DNA of 64,000 nt from Thermococcus barossii (GTDB lineage: Archaea; Methanobacteriota_B; Thermococci; Thermococcales; Thermococcaceae). A model generated the notes under the pieces. That model searched no databases, was not told where the DNA came from, and was given only the letters and a program-made list of their open reading frames with translations. The position numbers and the translations under genes were made by a program. Where the stretch lies: contig NZ_CP015101.1 in assembly GCF_002214465.1 (NCBI RefSeq), forward strand, positions 1,309,013-1,373,012, in the 5' to 3' direction. This document shows positions 16,033-26,114 of the stretch, piece after piece. Positions within the stretch are counted from its first letter, which is position 1. Each line of letters starts with the position of its first letter.

Positions 16033-17193
16033 TCAGACCCTCCTAAAGACGTTGACGGTTATGTTCGAACCGGTTCCACCTATGTTCTGAGTCAGGCCGA
16101 TTTCCGCATCCGGCACCTGGCTCGGTGCCTCGCCGCGGAGCTGGAGAACTGCCTCAACCGTCTGGTAAACACCGGTCGCTCCAACGGGGTGACCCCTCGC
16201 TTTAAGTCCACCCATTGTCTGGATTGGATAGTCGGCGTCAATCGCTATTTGACCCTCCTGGGCCAGCTTTGCTCCCTCTCCCTTCTTCGCAACGCCGAGG
16301 GCTTCGAGGCTTAGCGCCGCCATGACGGTGAAGGCGTCGTGAACCTCGAAGAAGTCTATGTCCTTTGGCTCGACACCCGCCATCCTGTACGCCCTCTCAG
16401 CGGCTACCTTTGCCGCCTTGAGGGTGAGGAGGTCATCACGGTTGGCGAGATTGATGGTGTCAATAGCCCTGCCCATTCCGGCAACTTCCACCCACTTCTC
16501 CTTCGGAACCCCGAGCTCCTGGGCCTTCTCGGGGGTGGTGATTATGACCGCGGCGGCGCCATCGCAGACGGGTGAAGCATCAAAGAGCTTGAGCGGGTCG
16601 GCAACGTATGGGCTTCTCATAACTGTCTCAACCTTAATGGGGCGCTTGAACATCGCGTAGGGGTTCTTGGCACCGTTGGCATGGGCATTGACCGCGAAGA
16701 GAGCCAAGTCCTCCTCGGTGTAGCCGTATGCCTTCATGTAGTAGCGCATTATGAGGGCGTTGAGGGCAACGAAGCTAGCCCCGTGGAAGAGCTCCCACTC
16801 GGCGTCGGCCGCATAGGCCAGGTATCTAGTGGCGTCGCTCGGCCATGCGTCGGTCATCTTCTCGACTCCGACAACAGCAACAACGTCCTCAAGACCGCTG
16901 AGAACGGCTTTAACGCCCTCCTGTACCGCGGCACCGCCACTGGCACAGGCGGCCTCGACCTTGACAGCGGGGATGTTCCCGAGGCCCGCCCAGTCGGCTA
17001 TGAGCGCGCCGAGGTTCTCCTGCTCGACGAACGAGCCGGAAACCATGTTTCCAACGTAGAGCGAATCAACCTTGTCGATTCCAGCGTCGTCCATGGCGTT
17101 GAGAAGCGCCTCAACGGCGAGGTCCCTCAGCCCAATCTTCCAGTGCTCACCAACCGGGGTCATACCGGCACCGATTATGACTGCCTTCCTCAT
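16033..17193 (-). CDS. Acetyl-CoA C-acetyltransferase (acetoacetyl-CoA thiolase), archaeal type
   Basis: A 386-residue thiolase of the SCP2-like archaeal branch. The nucleophilic Cys is in VEAACASGGAA (about residue 85); the His residues are in FFEVHDAFTVM and in the C-terminal GHPVGATGVYQ. It condenses two acetyl-CoA to acetoacetyl-CoA, the first step of the mevalonate route to isoprenoid lipids. ATG 17193 is preferred over GTG 17202 because GAGGTGG lies five bases upstream. It follows HMGS by ten bases and precedes the DUF35 partner by one. Confidence 0.92.
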   Translation of the reverse strand: MRKAVIIGAGMTPVGEHWKIGLRDLAVEALLNAMDDAGIDKVDSLYVGNMVSGSFVEQENLGALIADWAGLGNIPAVKVEAACASGGAAVQEGVKAVLSGLEDVVAVVGVEKMTDAWPSDATRYLAYAADAEWELFHGASFVALNALIMRYYMKAYGYTEEDLALFAVNAHANGAKNPYAMFKRPIKVETVMRSPYVADPLKLFDASPVCDGAAAVIITTPEKAQELGVPKEKWVEVAGMGRAIDTINLANRDDLLTLKAAKVAAERAYRMAGVEPKDIDFFEVHDAFTVMAALSLEALGVAKKGEGAKLAQEGQIAIDADYPIQTMGGLKARGHPVGATGVYQTVEAVLQLRGEAPSQVPDAEIGLTQNIGGTGSNITVNVFRRV

Positions 17194-17203
17194 CTCGACC
17201 ACC

Positions 17204-18256
17204 TCACAGTATGTACTTCCTCCTTGCCTTCGCGTAGAGGGCGTAGTCTATGTACTTCTTCCTGTTCACGTAGTCCATGGTCTTTGGAGCGAGGTCGCGC
17301 TTCTCCTCTATGGCGTCCTGAACGACTATGCTGAAGGCGTCGCTTCCGGCTCCGGAACCAAAGCTTACCCACAGAATCCTGTCCCCGGGCTTGGCGATGT
17401 CGAGAACGGCGGAGACGCCGACCATCGTGGCGCCGCTGTAGGTGTTTCCGATTATCCCTGTGAGCAGGCCAGGAAGAATCTTCTCCTTGGGGATTCCGAG
17501 TATTTTGCCAACGGTGAGCGGGAACTTGACGTTTGGCTGATGGAATACCGCGTAGTCGAAGTCGTTCACCGTAAGACCCAGCTCCTCCATGAGGGTCTTG
17601 GCGGCGTTGACTATGTGGTGGAAATATGCCGGCTCGCCGGTAAAGCGGTTCCCGTGCCTCGGGTAATGCTCGTGTTGCCTCCTCCAGAAGTCCGGCGTGT
17701 CGGTAACGTATGAATAGCTGCCCTCAAAATAAGCAACGGTCTCGCTGCTCTTCTCGCCGACTATGAAGGCCGCTCCCCCGGCTCCGGCGGTGAACTCCAG
17801 GTGGTCGCCGGGCCTCCCCTGGGCGGTGTCGGCACCGATGGCCATCGCGTAGTCCGCCATCTCCGAGCCGACGAAGCCGATGGCGGTCTGAAGTGCCTCG
17901 GTTCCGGCCTTGCAGGCGAACTCAAAGTCCGCCGTGCTCACATCGGGAGTTGCACCGATGGCTTCGGCTATTACAGTTCCGGTGGGCTTGACGGCGTAGG
18001 GCTTGCTCTCGCTTCCGAACCAGACGGCCCTGATGAGCGTTGGGTCAATGCGGGCCCTCCTGAGGGCGTTGCGAGCGGCCTCAATTCCTATCGTGAGTGC
18101 ATCCTCGTCAAGGCCTGGAACGGCTTTCTCCTGTATCGGGAAGCTGGAAACTCCCCAGACCCTTCCTATCTCTTCGGCTTTGATTCTATACATCGGGACG
18201 TAGGCACCGTAGCCAACGATGCCGACTTCGCGCCTTGGCTTCAGGAGCTTTTTCAT
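17204..18256 (-). CDS. Hydroxymethylglutaryl-CoA synthase
   Basis: A 350-residue archaeal HMG-CoA synthase. It has the opening [15 protein letters not shown], the active-site Cys in [13 protein letters not shown] (about residue 114), and the conserved His in [13 protein letters not shown]. It condenses acetoacetyl-CoA with acetyl-CoA to give HMG-CoA for mevalonate and archaeal ether lipids. The ATG has GGTGAT five bases upstream. It is first in a three-gene operon with thiolase and the DUF35 bridging protein, matching the channelled complex described in archaea. Confidence 0.94.
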   Translation of the reverse strand: MKKLLKPRREVGIVGYGAYVPMYRIKAEEIGRVWGVSSFPIQEKAVPGLDEDALTIGIEAARNALRRARIDPTLIRAVWFGSESKPYAVKPTGTVIAEAIGATPDVSTADFEFACKAGTEALQTAIGFVGSEMADYAMAIGADTAQGRPGDHLEFTAGAGGAAFIVGEKSSETVAYFEGSYSYVTDTPDFWRRQHEHYPRHGNRFTGEPAYFHHIVNAAKTLMEELGLTVNDFDYAVFHQPNVKFPLTVGKILGIPKEKILPGLLTGIIGNTYSGATMVGVSAVLDIAKPGDRILWVSFGSGAGSDAFSIVVQDAIEEKRDLAPKTMDYVNRKKYIDYALYAKARRKYIL

Positions 18257-18283
18257 GGGGCATCACCTACAAAAGCTGAACGT

Positions 18284-18317
18284 AACTCCGCCTAAGGTTC
18301 ATGGGGGAGTTATAAAA
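18284..18317 (-). promoter_or_regulatory. Mevalonate-operon promoter with inverted repeat
   Basis: On the minus strand the TATA box CTTTTATAACTC covers about 18309-18320. The inverted repeat AACTCC (18284-18289) / GGAGTT (18306-18311) spans the expected initiation region and touches the TATA box, a position suited to a repressor. Confidence 0.35.
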
Positions 18318-18387
18318 GCCTTTCGGTGAAAGTAAAAGAGCTTTTCGACGATTGGCGATAAAAAGGGGCGGAAAACGAAAGATGTTT

Positions 18388-19068
18388 TTACGGCTTCCTG
18401 ACAACGAAGAGCGCGTGGTCCTTCTCGTAGGGCTCAAGCGAAAGCCTCTCAACGACCTCGAAGTACTCGGAAAGCTCCTTCTCGACCTCCTTGAAGACCT
18501 GCTCCGGCTCCTTGGTGACGTCAATGCTCCTGCTCTTGACGCTTATCATGCCGTAGCCGCCGCTTTTCAGGTAGACCCTCGCGTTGTCTATGAGTATCTT
18601 CGCCTGCGTCGGCTGGGCGACGTCCTCGAAGATGACGTCAACCTTGGGAACCAGCGCACGGTAGCCCTCGGGCTTGGTGGCATCGCCGAGTATGGGTACG
18701 ATGTTCCTGCGCTCTTCGACGATGGGAACCAGCTCCCTCAGAACCCTCGGCGAGAACTCCACTCCGAAGACCTTTCCCTCCCAGCCAACGATGTCGCTGA
18801 CGTGTGAGGCTGTGGTACCGCTGGCAACGCCGAGGTAGAGAACCTTTGAGCCCGGCTTAATCGGGAAGTTCTTGAGGCCGTTCAGTATGGCCGCGGCAAG
18901 CTTTGAGCGCCTTGGGTTCCACACCCTGTACTCCTCGCCTTCAAACTTTATCAGCCTCTCGCCGTAGACCTTCTGGCCCGGAACGAGATTCTTGGTGGCT
19001 ATCTTCTCGCTCCCGTCCTCATCAACGAAGACGTAAACGCCGGGGAACCTGTGCTTCTTAATCCTCAT
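18388..19068 (-). CDS. flpA: Fibrillarin-like rRNA/tRNA 2'-O-methyltransferase
   Basis: Fibrillarin is the SAM-dependent methyltransferase of box C/D RNPs. The 226-residue protein has the archaeal N-terminal domain ([19 protein letters not shown] split), the [11 protein letters not shown] element, the SAM-binding motif [15 protein letters not shown] (about residue 80), and FEDVAQPTQ. It lies five bases downstream of nop5 in the same operon, the usual archaeal arrangement, ensuring coordinated production of the two core proteins. Confidence 0.97.
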   Translation of the reverse strand: MRIKKHRFPGVYVFVDEDGSEKIATKNLVPGQKVYGERLIKFEGEEYRVWNPRRSKLAAAILNGLKNFPIKPGSKVLYLGVASGTTASHVSDIVGWEGKVFGVEFSPRVLRELVPIVEERRNIVPILGDATKPEGYRALVPKVDVIFEDVAQPTQAKILIDNARVYLKSGGYGMISVKSRSIDVTKEPEQVFKEVEKELSEYFEVVERLSLEPYEKDHALFVVRKP

Positions 19069-19073
19069 TTACC

Positions 19074-20348
19074 TCACCTCTTGCCGCCCTTACCCTTCTT
19101 CTTTTTCTTTTTGTCCTTTTTCCCTTTCATTTTCTCCTTCTTCTCGAACTTCCTGCCCTTCTCGCCCTTTCCTTTCTTCTTGCCCTTCGCCTTTTCCTTC
19201 TTTTTCTTGGCAGGCTTAGCCTTCCTCTTCGGCGGGTTCGGGTACTTCTCCTTAATCTCCTGAATGCGCTGCTCTATCTCCTGCTTCAGCTCCTCGGCGA
19301 TGTATTCGCCGGAGAAGTAGTCAACCCTGGCCGCTATGGCGAGCTTTCCTGCCAGGGCCCTTGCTATCTTACCCCTCTGCCACCAGGGCGAGCGGTTTAT
19401 CGCTGGGTACTGAAAGATGACCCCGTGCTTTGGAGGTTTAGCACCGCTCCTCAGGTGTCTGAAGAGGGCCTTTTCAGCTCCAAGGACCTGTATGGTCGAG
19501 GCGGGCATCATGGCAAGCTCCTTTAAACCGCCCGCGAGGCTGAGCAACCTGGCGCCGAGCTTCGCACCGACCAGAGCCTTTAGGTTCGGCGCAACCTCGT
19601 CCATTGCCGTCTCAAGGTAGTCCTCTATCTGCTCCCTGAGCTTGTAGAGGTCGCTTATCTCGCTCGCGAGCTTGACGATTATCTCGGCGTCGAACTTGCC
19701 GAGCGGGGCTCCCATGGAGCTCTCCGCGGCCTTGATTATCTTCTCAATCTTGCCCTCAGGGAGGCCAAGGCTCTTGAGCTTCTCCTCACTCACGTTCTCC
19801 CTCGGGCCGACTGTCTTGACGAAGGCAACGTACTGCTGGTGCTTGGGAAGGATCTCATCCAGCTCCGGGAAGTGAAGGCTGTACCACTCCCTGAGGCGCG
19901 AGACGAGGAGGTTGATGACCTTGTCTATGTCGTCAAGGGACTCGATTGCCTGGATTATCATCTTGTCGCGCGCGCCGCTCTGCTCCTGTATGCGGAGCCT
20001 GGTGAGAGCGACGCCAACGCTGAAGTACTCCTCAAACCAGTTCTCGCCGAGGAACTCCTCGGGGCTTGAGCGGAGCTTTTCTCCCGCTATGTTCGGGAAC
20101 TCGGCGGTGGCGTTGTAGCCGAGCTCCTTCAGGGCCCTGCTCAGCTCCGAGTCTTCCACCACAAACTCGTCGTAGCCGCTCTCTTTAAGCTCGTCAAGGA
20201 ACGAGATCAGCTCGTCGCTTGGCTCGCCCTTCAAAAGTTTGTCAAGGCTGTTCTCAGGTTTTCCGGAGAAAACCCTCTGATCAATGAGATTACCGCCCTC
20301 GTCAAAGGCGTATATGCCCCTGACGTTCTCGGCAAGGTACGCTTTCAT
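19074..20348 (-). CDS. Nop5/Nop56/Nop58 C/D-box RNP core protein
   Basis: A 424-residue scaffold that joins fibrillarin and L7Ae on box C/D sRNAs. The N-terminal fibrillarin-binding domain is followed by a coiled coil (about 115-240) and the Nop domain, with the signature GAKLGARLLSLAGGLKELA and IQVLGAEKALFRHL. The last ~60 residues are an extreme Lys/Glu/Gly tail, common in this family and real rather than a sequencing artefact. Four in-frame start codons lie in a row (GTG 20357, ATGs 20354, 20351, 20348); the last, MKAYLAEN, has the best distance from GAGGGTGA. Confidence 0.95.
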   Translation of the reverse strand: MKAYLAENVRGIYAFDEGGNLIDQRVFSGKPENSLDKLLKGEPSDELISFLDELKESGYDEFVVEDSELSRALKELGYNATAEFPNIAGEKLRSSPEEFLGENWFEEYFSVGVALTRLRIQEQSGARDKMIIQAIESLDDIDKVINLLVSRLREWYSLHFPELDEILPKHQQYVAFVKTVGPRENVSEEKLKSLGLPEGKIEKIIKAAESSMGAPLGKFDAEIIVKLASEISDLYKLREQIEDYLETAMDEVAPNLKALVGAKLGARLLSLAGGLKELAMMPASTIQVLGAEKALFRHLRSGAKPPKHGVIFQYPAINRSPWWQRGKIARALAGKLAIAARVDYFSGEYIAEELKQEIEQRIQEIKEKYPNPPKRKAKPAKKKKEKAKGKKKGKGEKGRKFEKKEKMKGKKDKKKKKKGKGGKR

Positions 20349-20530
20349 CATCATCACCCTCTCAGTTTTTGTCTCCGAAGTATAAAAGGGTTAGGCGTTT
20401 TAAACCCTTGCGTGTCCGTTTTGCACCAACTTCCGTGGAGACCCTTGGCAGTCAATGAGCACTGTTAGCTTGAGAGTTTTAAGAACCCTGTGTATGGGTT
20501 TAAAATTGTATGGGGTTCGCCATAATATAA

Positions 20531-20745
20531 CTTGGCTTTGGCCAGGTTTTCACTTCTAGTGATAGGAAGAGTTAAATAATCCAACGGCATATTTTGTAAT
20601 GCCATTCCCATTGGAGGTGCAAGTTGTGAATTGGAAATCCGCACTAGTGTTACTCTTAGGAATCCTCCTATTGGGAGGAATCGTGACGGCGGCACCGGTT
20701 GAAAAACCAGAAGCAGTGCCACTAACCACAGTCAAAGCACTAGCG
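20531..20745 (+). repeat. Promoter/leader/signal-peptide region repeated at 28938-29150
   Basis: From ggccaggttttcacttc through the ribosome-binding site (cccattggaggtg) this region matches 28938-29030 nearly base for base, and the similarity continues more weakly into the coding part (gcaccggttga.aaacc). It marks a duplicated gene module. Confidence 0.8.
20548..20564 (+). promoter_or_regulatory. Tgr-type box (TATCAC-N5-GTGATA-like) upstream of a TATA element
   Basis: TTTCAC-TTCTA-GTGATA differs from the Thermococcales glycolytic motif TATCAC-N5-GTGATA by one base. It lies just upstream of the TATA-like TTAAATAA (20572-20579). By the known behaviour of the Tgr/TrmBL1 regulator, a site upstream of BRE/TATA goes with activation under gluconeogenic conditions. 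The box is conserved in the second copy (28954-28970). Confidence 0.55.
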
Positions 20746-21927
20746 GTTAGAGAACTACACAAGTTCCCCGAATTCAATGGAGCACTCCCAACCAACCCAA
20801 CACCCCTCTACTTCCCTGACGGCAGGTTGGCGGCCTACGAATTCAGAATGGTCAAGAATGGAAAAACCATTGGTTACATCATAGTATCAGCCAACAGGAA
20901 TTTGCCACCGGCAATCCTGGAGGCCGGCTTTGGGAAGAAGACTCCAAGCGACCTGATGAAAGAACTCGCGGTGAAGAAAGGCGTTAAGAACTACCGCTTC
21001 GTGTACTTCAGCGGACTGAACTACGGCCTGCTGGCAGAGGATAAAGTCATAGACATGAAAGGCAAAGAATACAGAAAACCAAACACATACAAACCCCCAG
21101 TTGGAGACAATGGACTACAGAACAGCCACAAATGGCTATCTCTTAAATTGCAGACGTCAGCTCACACATTAATGACCACAGACATATCAGGACAGTACAA
21201 ACCAAACATTGCCACAAGGATAGATTGGAAAATGGTATCAGGAGTTCCCAGGTGGGCTCAGTATGATCCCATGAATCTTAGCCAGGAAAATGATTCCCAT
21301 CTTCCACAGCCAGACGTAGGGTATGCAGGTGATGATTTTATAGGGCCTAATCCAGACTACTGGGATAATAAGAGGAATGACTGCGCCCCGATATCTGGAG
21401 CTATGCTTATAGCATATTATGATAAGCAATATCAAACCTCATGGTACCGTGAGGCACTGATAGATGTCCTCCATAAACTCATGGAAACTGATGAAAATGG
21501 AATGACTAAAACACCAAAAATTGGACCAGGGATAGAAAAATTCTATGATGAAGCCATGAGGTTATACCGAAAAGGAATATTCGATAAACCCCCGAAATAC
21601 CGGTATGTCACAACATTCAAGTCTTGGGGCATAGACGGGGAAGAGGATCCGAATAACGACAAACTATTCAATGTAATTCAATCTGAGATTTCTAATTACA
21701 GGCCGGTGCTACTAAGTTCAAGTAATGGAGACGGAATAGGGTTCCACTGGCAGTGGCTTCACACAACAACAGTTACAGGGTATAGCGTGTACAGTAACGG
21801 AGATAGGTATATCTTCGTCCACACAACCAGAGCTGATCTCCTTGCAGCGTGGATACTTGTTGACACTCTAGGGAAGCCCAGAGGTTCCAATTACTTAATA
21901 ATATTGGTCCACGCGTACCAAACGTAG
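20626..21927 (+). CDS. Secreted C39-like (papain-fold) protein
   Basis: A 433-residue exported protein. Residues 1-~24 are a signal peptide (NWKSALVLLLGILLLGGIV, ending TAAP). A propeptide-like region (~25-160) contains FRMVKNGKTIGYIIVSANR. The C-terminal half has DCAPISGAMLIAYYD with a Cys in the active-site position of C39-like peptidases, and later a conserved His region (HWQWLHTTTVTGY), so a cysteine-peptidase fold is likely; catalysis is inferred. The GTG 20626 start is set by GGAGGTG at 20613-20619, six bases upstream. It is followed 11 bp later by a partner gene. The sequence is visibly more AT-rich than its neighbours. Confidence 0.7.
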   Translation: MNWKSALVLLLGILLLGGIVTAAPVEKPEAVPLTTVKALAVRELHKFPEFNGALPTNPTPLYFPDGRLAAYEFRMVKNGKTIGYIIVSANRNLPPAILEAGFGKKTPSDLMKELAVKKGVKNYRFVYFSGLNYGLLAEDKVIDMKGKEYRKPNTYKPPVGDNGLQNSHKWLSLKLQTSAHTLMTTDISGQYKPNIATRIDWKMVSGVPRWAQYDPMNLSQENDSHLPQPDVGYAGDDFIGPNPDYWDNKRNDCAPISGAMLIAYYDKQYQTSWYREALIDVLHKLMETDENGMTKTPKIGPGIEKFYDEAMRLYRKGIFDKPPKYRYVTTFKSWGIDGEEDPNNDKLFNVIQSEISNYRPVLLSSSNGDGIGFHWQWLHTTTVTGYSVYSNGDRYIFVHTTRADLLAAWILVDTLGKPRGSNYLIILVHAYQT

Positions 21928-21938
21928 GGGGGAGAAAA

Positions 21939-23519
21939 TTGAACCTTAAGAAGACTGTGGCCGCCATAACGATATCCATTATCTCCATCTCCCTTTTTAT
22001 GGTGATCCATAATACAACCACAGAAAACGAACAGGATAGTATCACCCCCCTTCCCCAATGCAGCATAGTCTACGCTCCCAATTTTACACCGTCCAACTCA
22101 TGGCACTGGAGCGTGGAGGAGGTTATGAACAGAACAATAAAGGGTTTTGATGACAGGATTCTGTTCGAGAACACTGATAGACTGGAAAGGGAGGACTGGC
22201 CATCTGCACTGGGCATAGCGCCGCCCTGCTTCATGGCAAAGGGAGCGCTCCACATTGAGGGAGAAAATGTGGGAACAACATACCGGCCGGTGGTGGGGTT
22301 CACAGAATATTACGGGGTGGAAAACGCCACAATGCCCAAAGGCGAGGTGTACCTGGCACACTACGCAGTACCGACCGCCGGGGTGATATGGAGGATAAGG
22401 GAGTACGGGGTTTACCCCGAAGATAGAGCCAGAGAAGAAACACCGGTAGCTGAATGCAACTGCTCCCTGGAAGACATTATAAAAGCCACACTGGGGAGAA
22501 TCGAGAAGGGAGGCTTCATTGAGATTGAATCGAGCCTAAAAACCAGCGAAAACAATTGTTTTGAGCTTATCACCTCCAGACTGTACAAAGGGCCGGAGGG
22601 CTACCTCTACGTCGAGTTTGCGAGGGTTAGGGGACTGGACCTAATCAGGGTTCTCATGGTAATGGGAAGGGAGCGGGGGGTGGTTGAGGCCTACTCAAGG
22701 GCCCTAAGCGCCGGTGGCCCCTTAGAAGAAGTTAATGCGGGATCCTGGCCTGAACACCGGAACATGTCCGCCTGCAAACTCAGTATGAATCCGGAATTTA
22801 CCCCCGTTAATGCCTGGCCCGGCTGGAGCGTCAGGCGTCCTCTGGGAAATCTGTACGTGGAATACAACGACGGTCTAACCATCATGCCCCAGTTTTCCCC
22901 GAAAAACGTCAGCTCGGAGAATCCTCCAGGAGCTTTGTACGGTGTGGACTGGCCCTCCAGAATTGGGATAACTCCCACATGCGCGATAGCCGGTAGCCAG
23001 GTAGCCTTTGTGACCTGGAACACCGAAAACGCCACGGGATCATTCTGTCCCACGGTGAGAAACAAGCTATGTGCCATTAACAGACAATCTCCCTTCCTGC
23101 CAGGGGGAAAGGTGTACCTGGCCACGTACGTGATACCCCAGGCCAACACGACATGGGTAATTCAGGAAAACCTTGCCTGTAGGGGGTGGAACAACTTTCT
23201 GGAGCCGGCAACCTGCAGGAAAAGAGAGACCACAATAAGGGGAGCCTGCACCTGCCCCGTTGAAGCGATAATCACCCGGCTCGACGAGGCCATAAGAGGA
23301 AAAGGATTCGAGGAAATCCCTCCGGAGGTGGAGCCCGCTGAGAACGAGTATTTCAAGCCTCTCAGCGTTAAACTTTACCGCAAAGACGACCAGTACCTCT
23401 ATGTGGAATTCGCCCAAGTCAAGGGCATGGATTTGGTTAGAGTTCTCATGATAATGGGCGACGAGGAGACAGTCAAGGCATACGCGGAGGCCTTCACAGC
23501 GGGAAGCATCGAAGGTTAA
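21939..23519 (+). CDS. Exported/membrane-anchored protein with two copies of a Cys-containing domain
   Basis: Unrecognised family. The 526-residue protein begins with an uncleaved-signal or anchor helix (about residues 5-23). Two homologous domains follow, each with a W-P-S-A/R-L/I-GI-x-P-x-C element (DWPSALGIAPPCF, DWPSRIGITPTCA), a KVYLA-type strand, a C-x-C motif (ECNCSLEDII, ACTCPVEAII), and a closing YLYVEFAxVxGxDLxRVLMxMG. Paired Cys residues suggest disulfides outside the cell. The TTG start follows GGGGGGAGA. It is tightly coupled to the C39-like gene; its paralogue at 29185 has one domain. The role may be inhibitor, binding partner or surface protein, but that is conjecture. Confidence 0.65.
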   Translation: MNLKKTVAAITISIISISLFMVIHNTTTENEQDSITPLPQCSIVYAPNFTPSNSWHWSVEEVMNRTIKGFDDRILFENTDRLEREDWPSALGIAPPCFMAKGALHIEGENVGTTYRPVVGFTEYYGVENATMPKGEVYLAHYAVPTAGVIWRIREYGVYPEDRAREETPVAECNCSLEDIIKATLGRIEKGGFIEIESSLKTSENNCFELITSRLYKGPEGYLYVEFARVRGLDLIRVLMVMGRERGVVEAYSRALSAGGPLEEVNAGSWPEHRNMSACKLSMNPEFTPVNAWPGWSVRRPLGNLYVEYNDGLTIMPQFSPKNVSSENPPGALYGVDWPSRIGITPTCAIAGSQVAFVTWNTENATGSFCPTVRNKLCAINRQSPFLPGGKVYLATYVIPQANTTWVIQENLACRGWNNFLEPATCRKRETTIRGACTCPVEAIITRLDEAIRGKGFEEIPPEVEPAENEYFKPLSVKLYRKDDQYLYVEFAQVKGMDLVRVLMIMGDEETVKAYAEAFTAGSIEG

Positions 23520-23585
23520 AGCATTTCATTTTTCACAATTCTCTTTCGAATGATATAGGGAAACAAAGAGACAGGGAGAAAAGGT

Positions 23586-24719
<1,134 letters not shown>

Positions 24720-24807
24720 AATCGCCGCTACCCTTTAAGTGTATAGATTTGATGACGTGCTCAAAAGTGTGCATCTAATGGGGGGAACGGAAGTGGAGGA
24801 GAAGCTT

Positions 24808-26049
24808 ATGCGCAAACTGAGCTCAGGGTCACTGGATTTTGAGGCGTACTTCTCGGACAAGGCCAAGAGCATGAAGGCTTCGGAGATTAGGGAGCTCCTC
24901 AAGCTCGTCGAGGCCGGCGATGTTATCTCCCTCGCCGGTGGCCTCCCGGCTCCCGAGACATTCCCGGTTGAGACCATAAAGAAAATAGCCGAAGAGGTTC
25001 TCACCCACCATGCAGACAAGGCTCTCCAGTACGGAACCACCAAGGGCTTCACGCCTCTCCGCCTAGCCCTGGCGGACTGGATGGAGAAGCGCTACGGCAT
25101 TCCAACCAGCAAGGTTGAGATAATGATGGTCGCCGGCTCTCAGCAGGCCCTCGACCTCATAGGCAGAACCTTCATCAACCCCGGCGATATAGTTGTCGTC
25201 GAGGGTCCAACGTATCTCGCCGCTTTAAACGCCTTCAAGTACTATGAACCCGAGTTCATCAGCATCCCCATGGACGACGACGGTATGATGGTTGACCTCT
25301 TGGAAGAGAAGCTCAGGAAGCTCAACGCGGAGGGCAAGAAGGTAAAGTTCGTTTACACGGTTTCTACCTTCCAGAACCCAGCAGGAGTCACGATGAGCCT
25401 TGAGAGGAGAAAGAGGCTCATAGAACTCGCCAGGGAATACGATTTCCTCATCGTTGAGGACAGCCCGTACAGCGAGCTCCGTTACTCGGGCGAGCCCATC
25501 CCGCCGATTAAACACTTCGACGACGAGGGCCGCGTCATGTACCTCGGAACCTTCTCGAAGATTCTCGCTCCTGGATTCAGGCTCGGCTGGATAGCGGCCC
25601 ACCCGCACTTCATCAGGAAGATAGAGATAGCCAAGCAGGCCGTAGACCTCTGTGCCAACACCCTTGCCCAGGTCATAGCATGGAAGTACGTTGCGGACGG
25701 CCACCTCGACGAGCACATACCGAAGATAATAGAGTTCTACAAGCCAAGGCGCGACGCAATGCTGGAGGCCCTTGAGGAGTACATGCCCGAGGGCGTCAGG
25801 TGGACCAAGCCGGACGGGGGAATGTTCATCTGGGTCACCCTCCCCGAGGGCATCGATACCAAGATGATGGCGGAGAAGGCCATAAGGAAGGGCGTAGCCT
25901 ACGTGCCCGGTGAGGCGTTCTTCGCCCACCGCGACGTCAAGAACACCATGAGGCTCAACTTCACCTACGTGCCGGAAGAGAAGATACGTGACGGTGTTAA
26001 GAGGCTCGCAGAAGTCATTGAAGAGGAGATAAAGGCCCTTAAGGGCTGA
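24808..26049 (+). CDS. Aromatic/kynurenine-type aminotransferase (PLP fold type I)
   Basis: A 413-residue aminotransferase. The PLP Lys is Lys251 in YLGTFSKILAPGFRLGW; SLAGGLPAPETFP near the N-terminus and NPAGVTM and the TKPDGGMFIWV segment are those of the KAT II/ArAT branch. The closest remembered relative is the Pyrococcus horikoshii kynurenine aminotransferase homologue. It would yield aryl pyruvates, the substrates of IorAB elsewhere in this window. ATG 24808 is chosen because GGAGGAG sits six bases before it; the in-frame codons back to GTG 24739 start right at the predicted initiation site and are less likely to be translated. Confidence 0.88.
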   Translation: MRKLSSGSLDFEAYFSDKAKSMKASEIRELLKLVEAGDVISLAGGLPAPETFPVETIKKIAEEVLTHHADKALQYGTTKGFTPLRLALADWMEKRYGIPTSKVEIMMVAGSQQALDLIGRTFINPGDIVVVEGPTYLAALNAFKYYEPEFISIPMDDDGMMVDLLEEKLRKLNAEGKKVKFVYTVSTFQNPAGVTMSLERRKRLIELAREYDFLIVEDSPYSELRYSGEPIPPIKHFDDEGRVMYLGTFSKILAPGFRLGWIAAHPHFIRKIEIAKQAVDLCANTLAQVIAWKYVADGHLDEHIPKIIEFYKPRRDAMLEALEEYMPEGVRWTKPDGGMFIWVTLPEGIDTKMMAEKAIRKGVAYVPGEAFFAHRDVKNTMRLNFTYVPEEKIRDGVKRLAEVIEEEIKALKG

Positions 26050-26114
26050 TGTCCCTTCTTTTCTTCCCGCAAAGCTTTTTATTTTGGAATCGGTAACATC
26101 CTTAGGTGGTAGCT

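Noticed and set aside
19074-19260. Lys/Glu-rich low-complexity tail of Nop5 as a possible artefact or repeat expansion
   Set aside because: Similar basic tails are usual in archaeal and eukaryotic Nop5/56/58 proteins.
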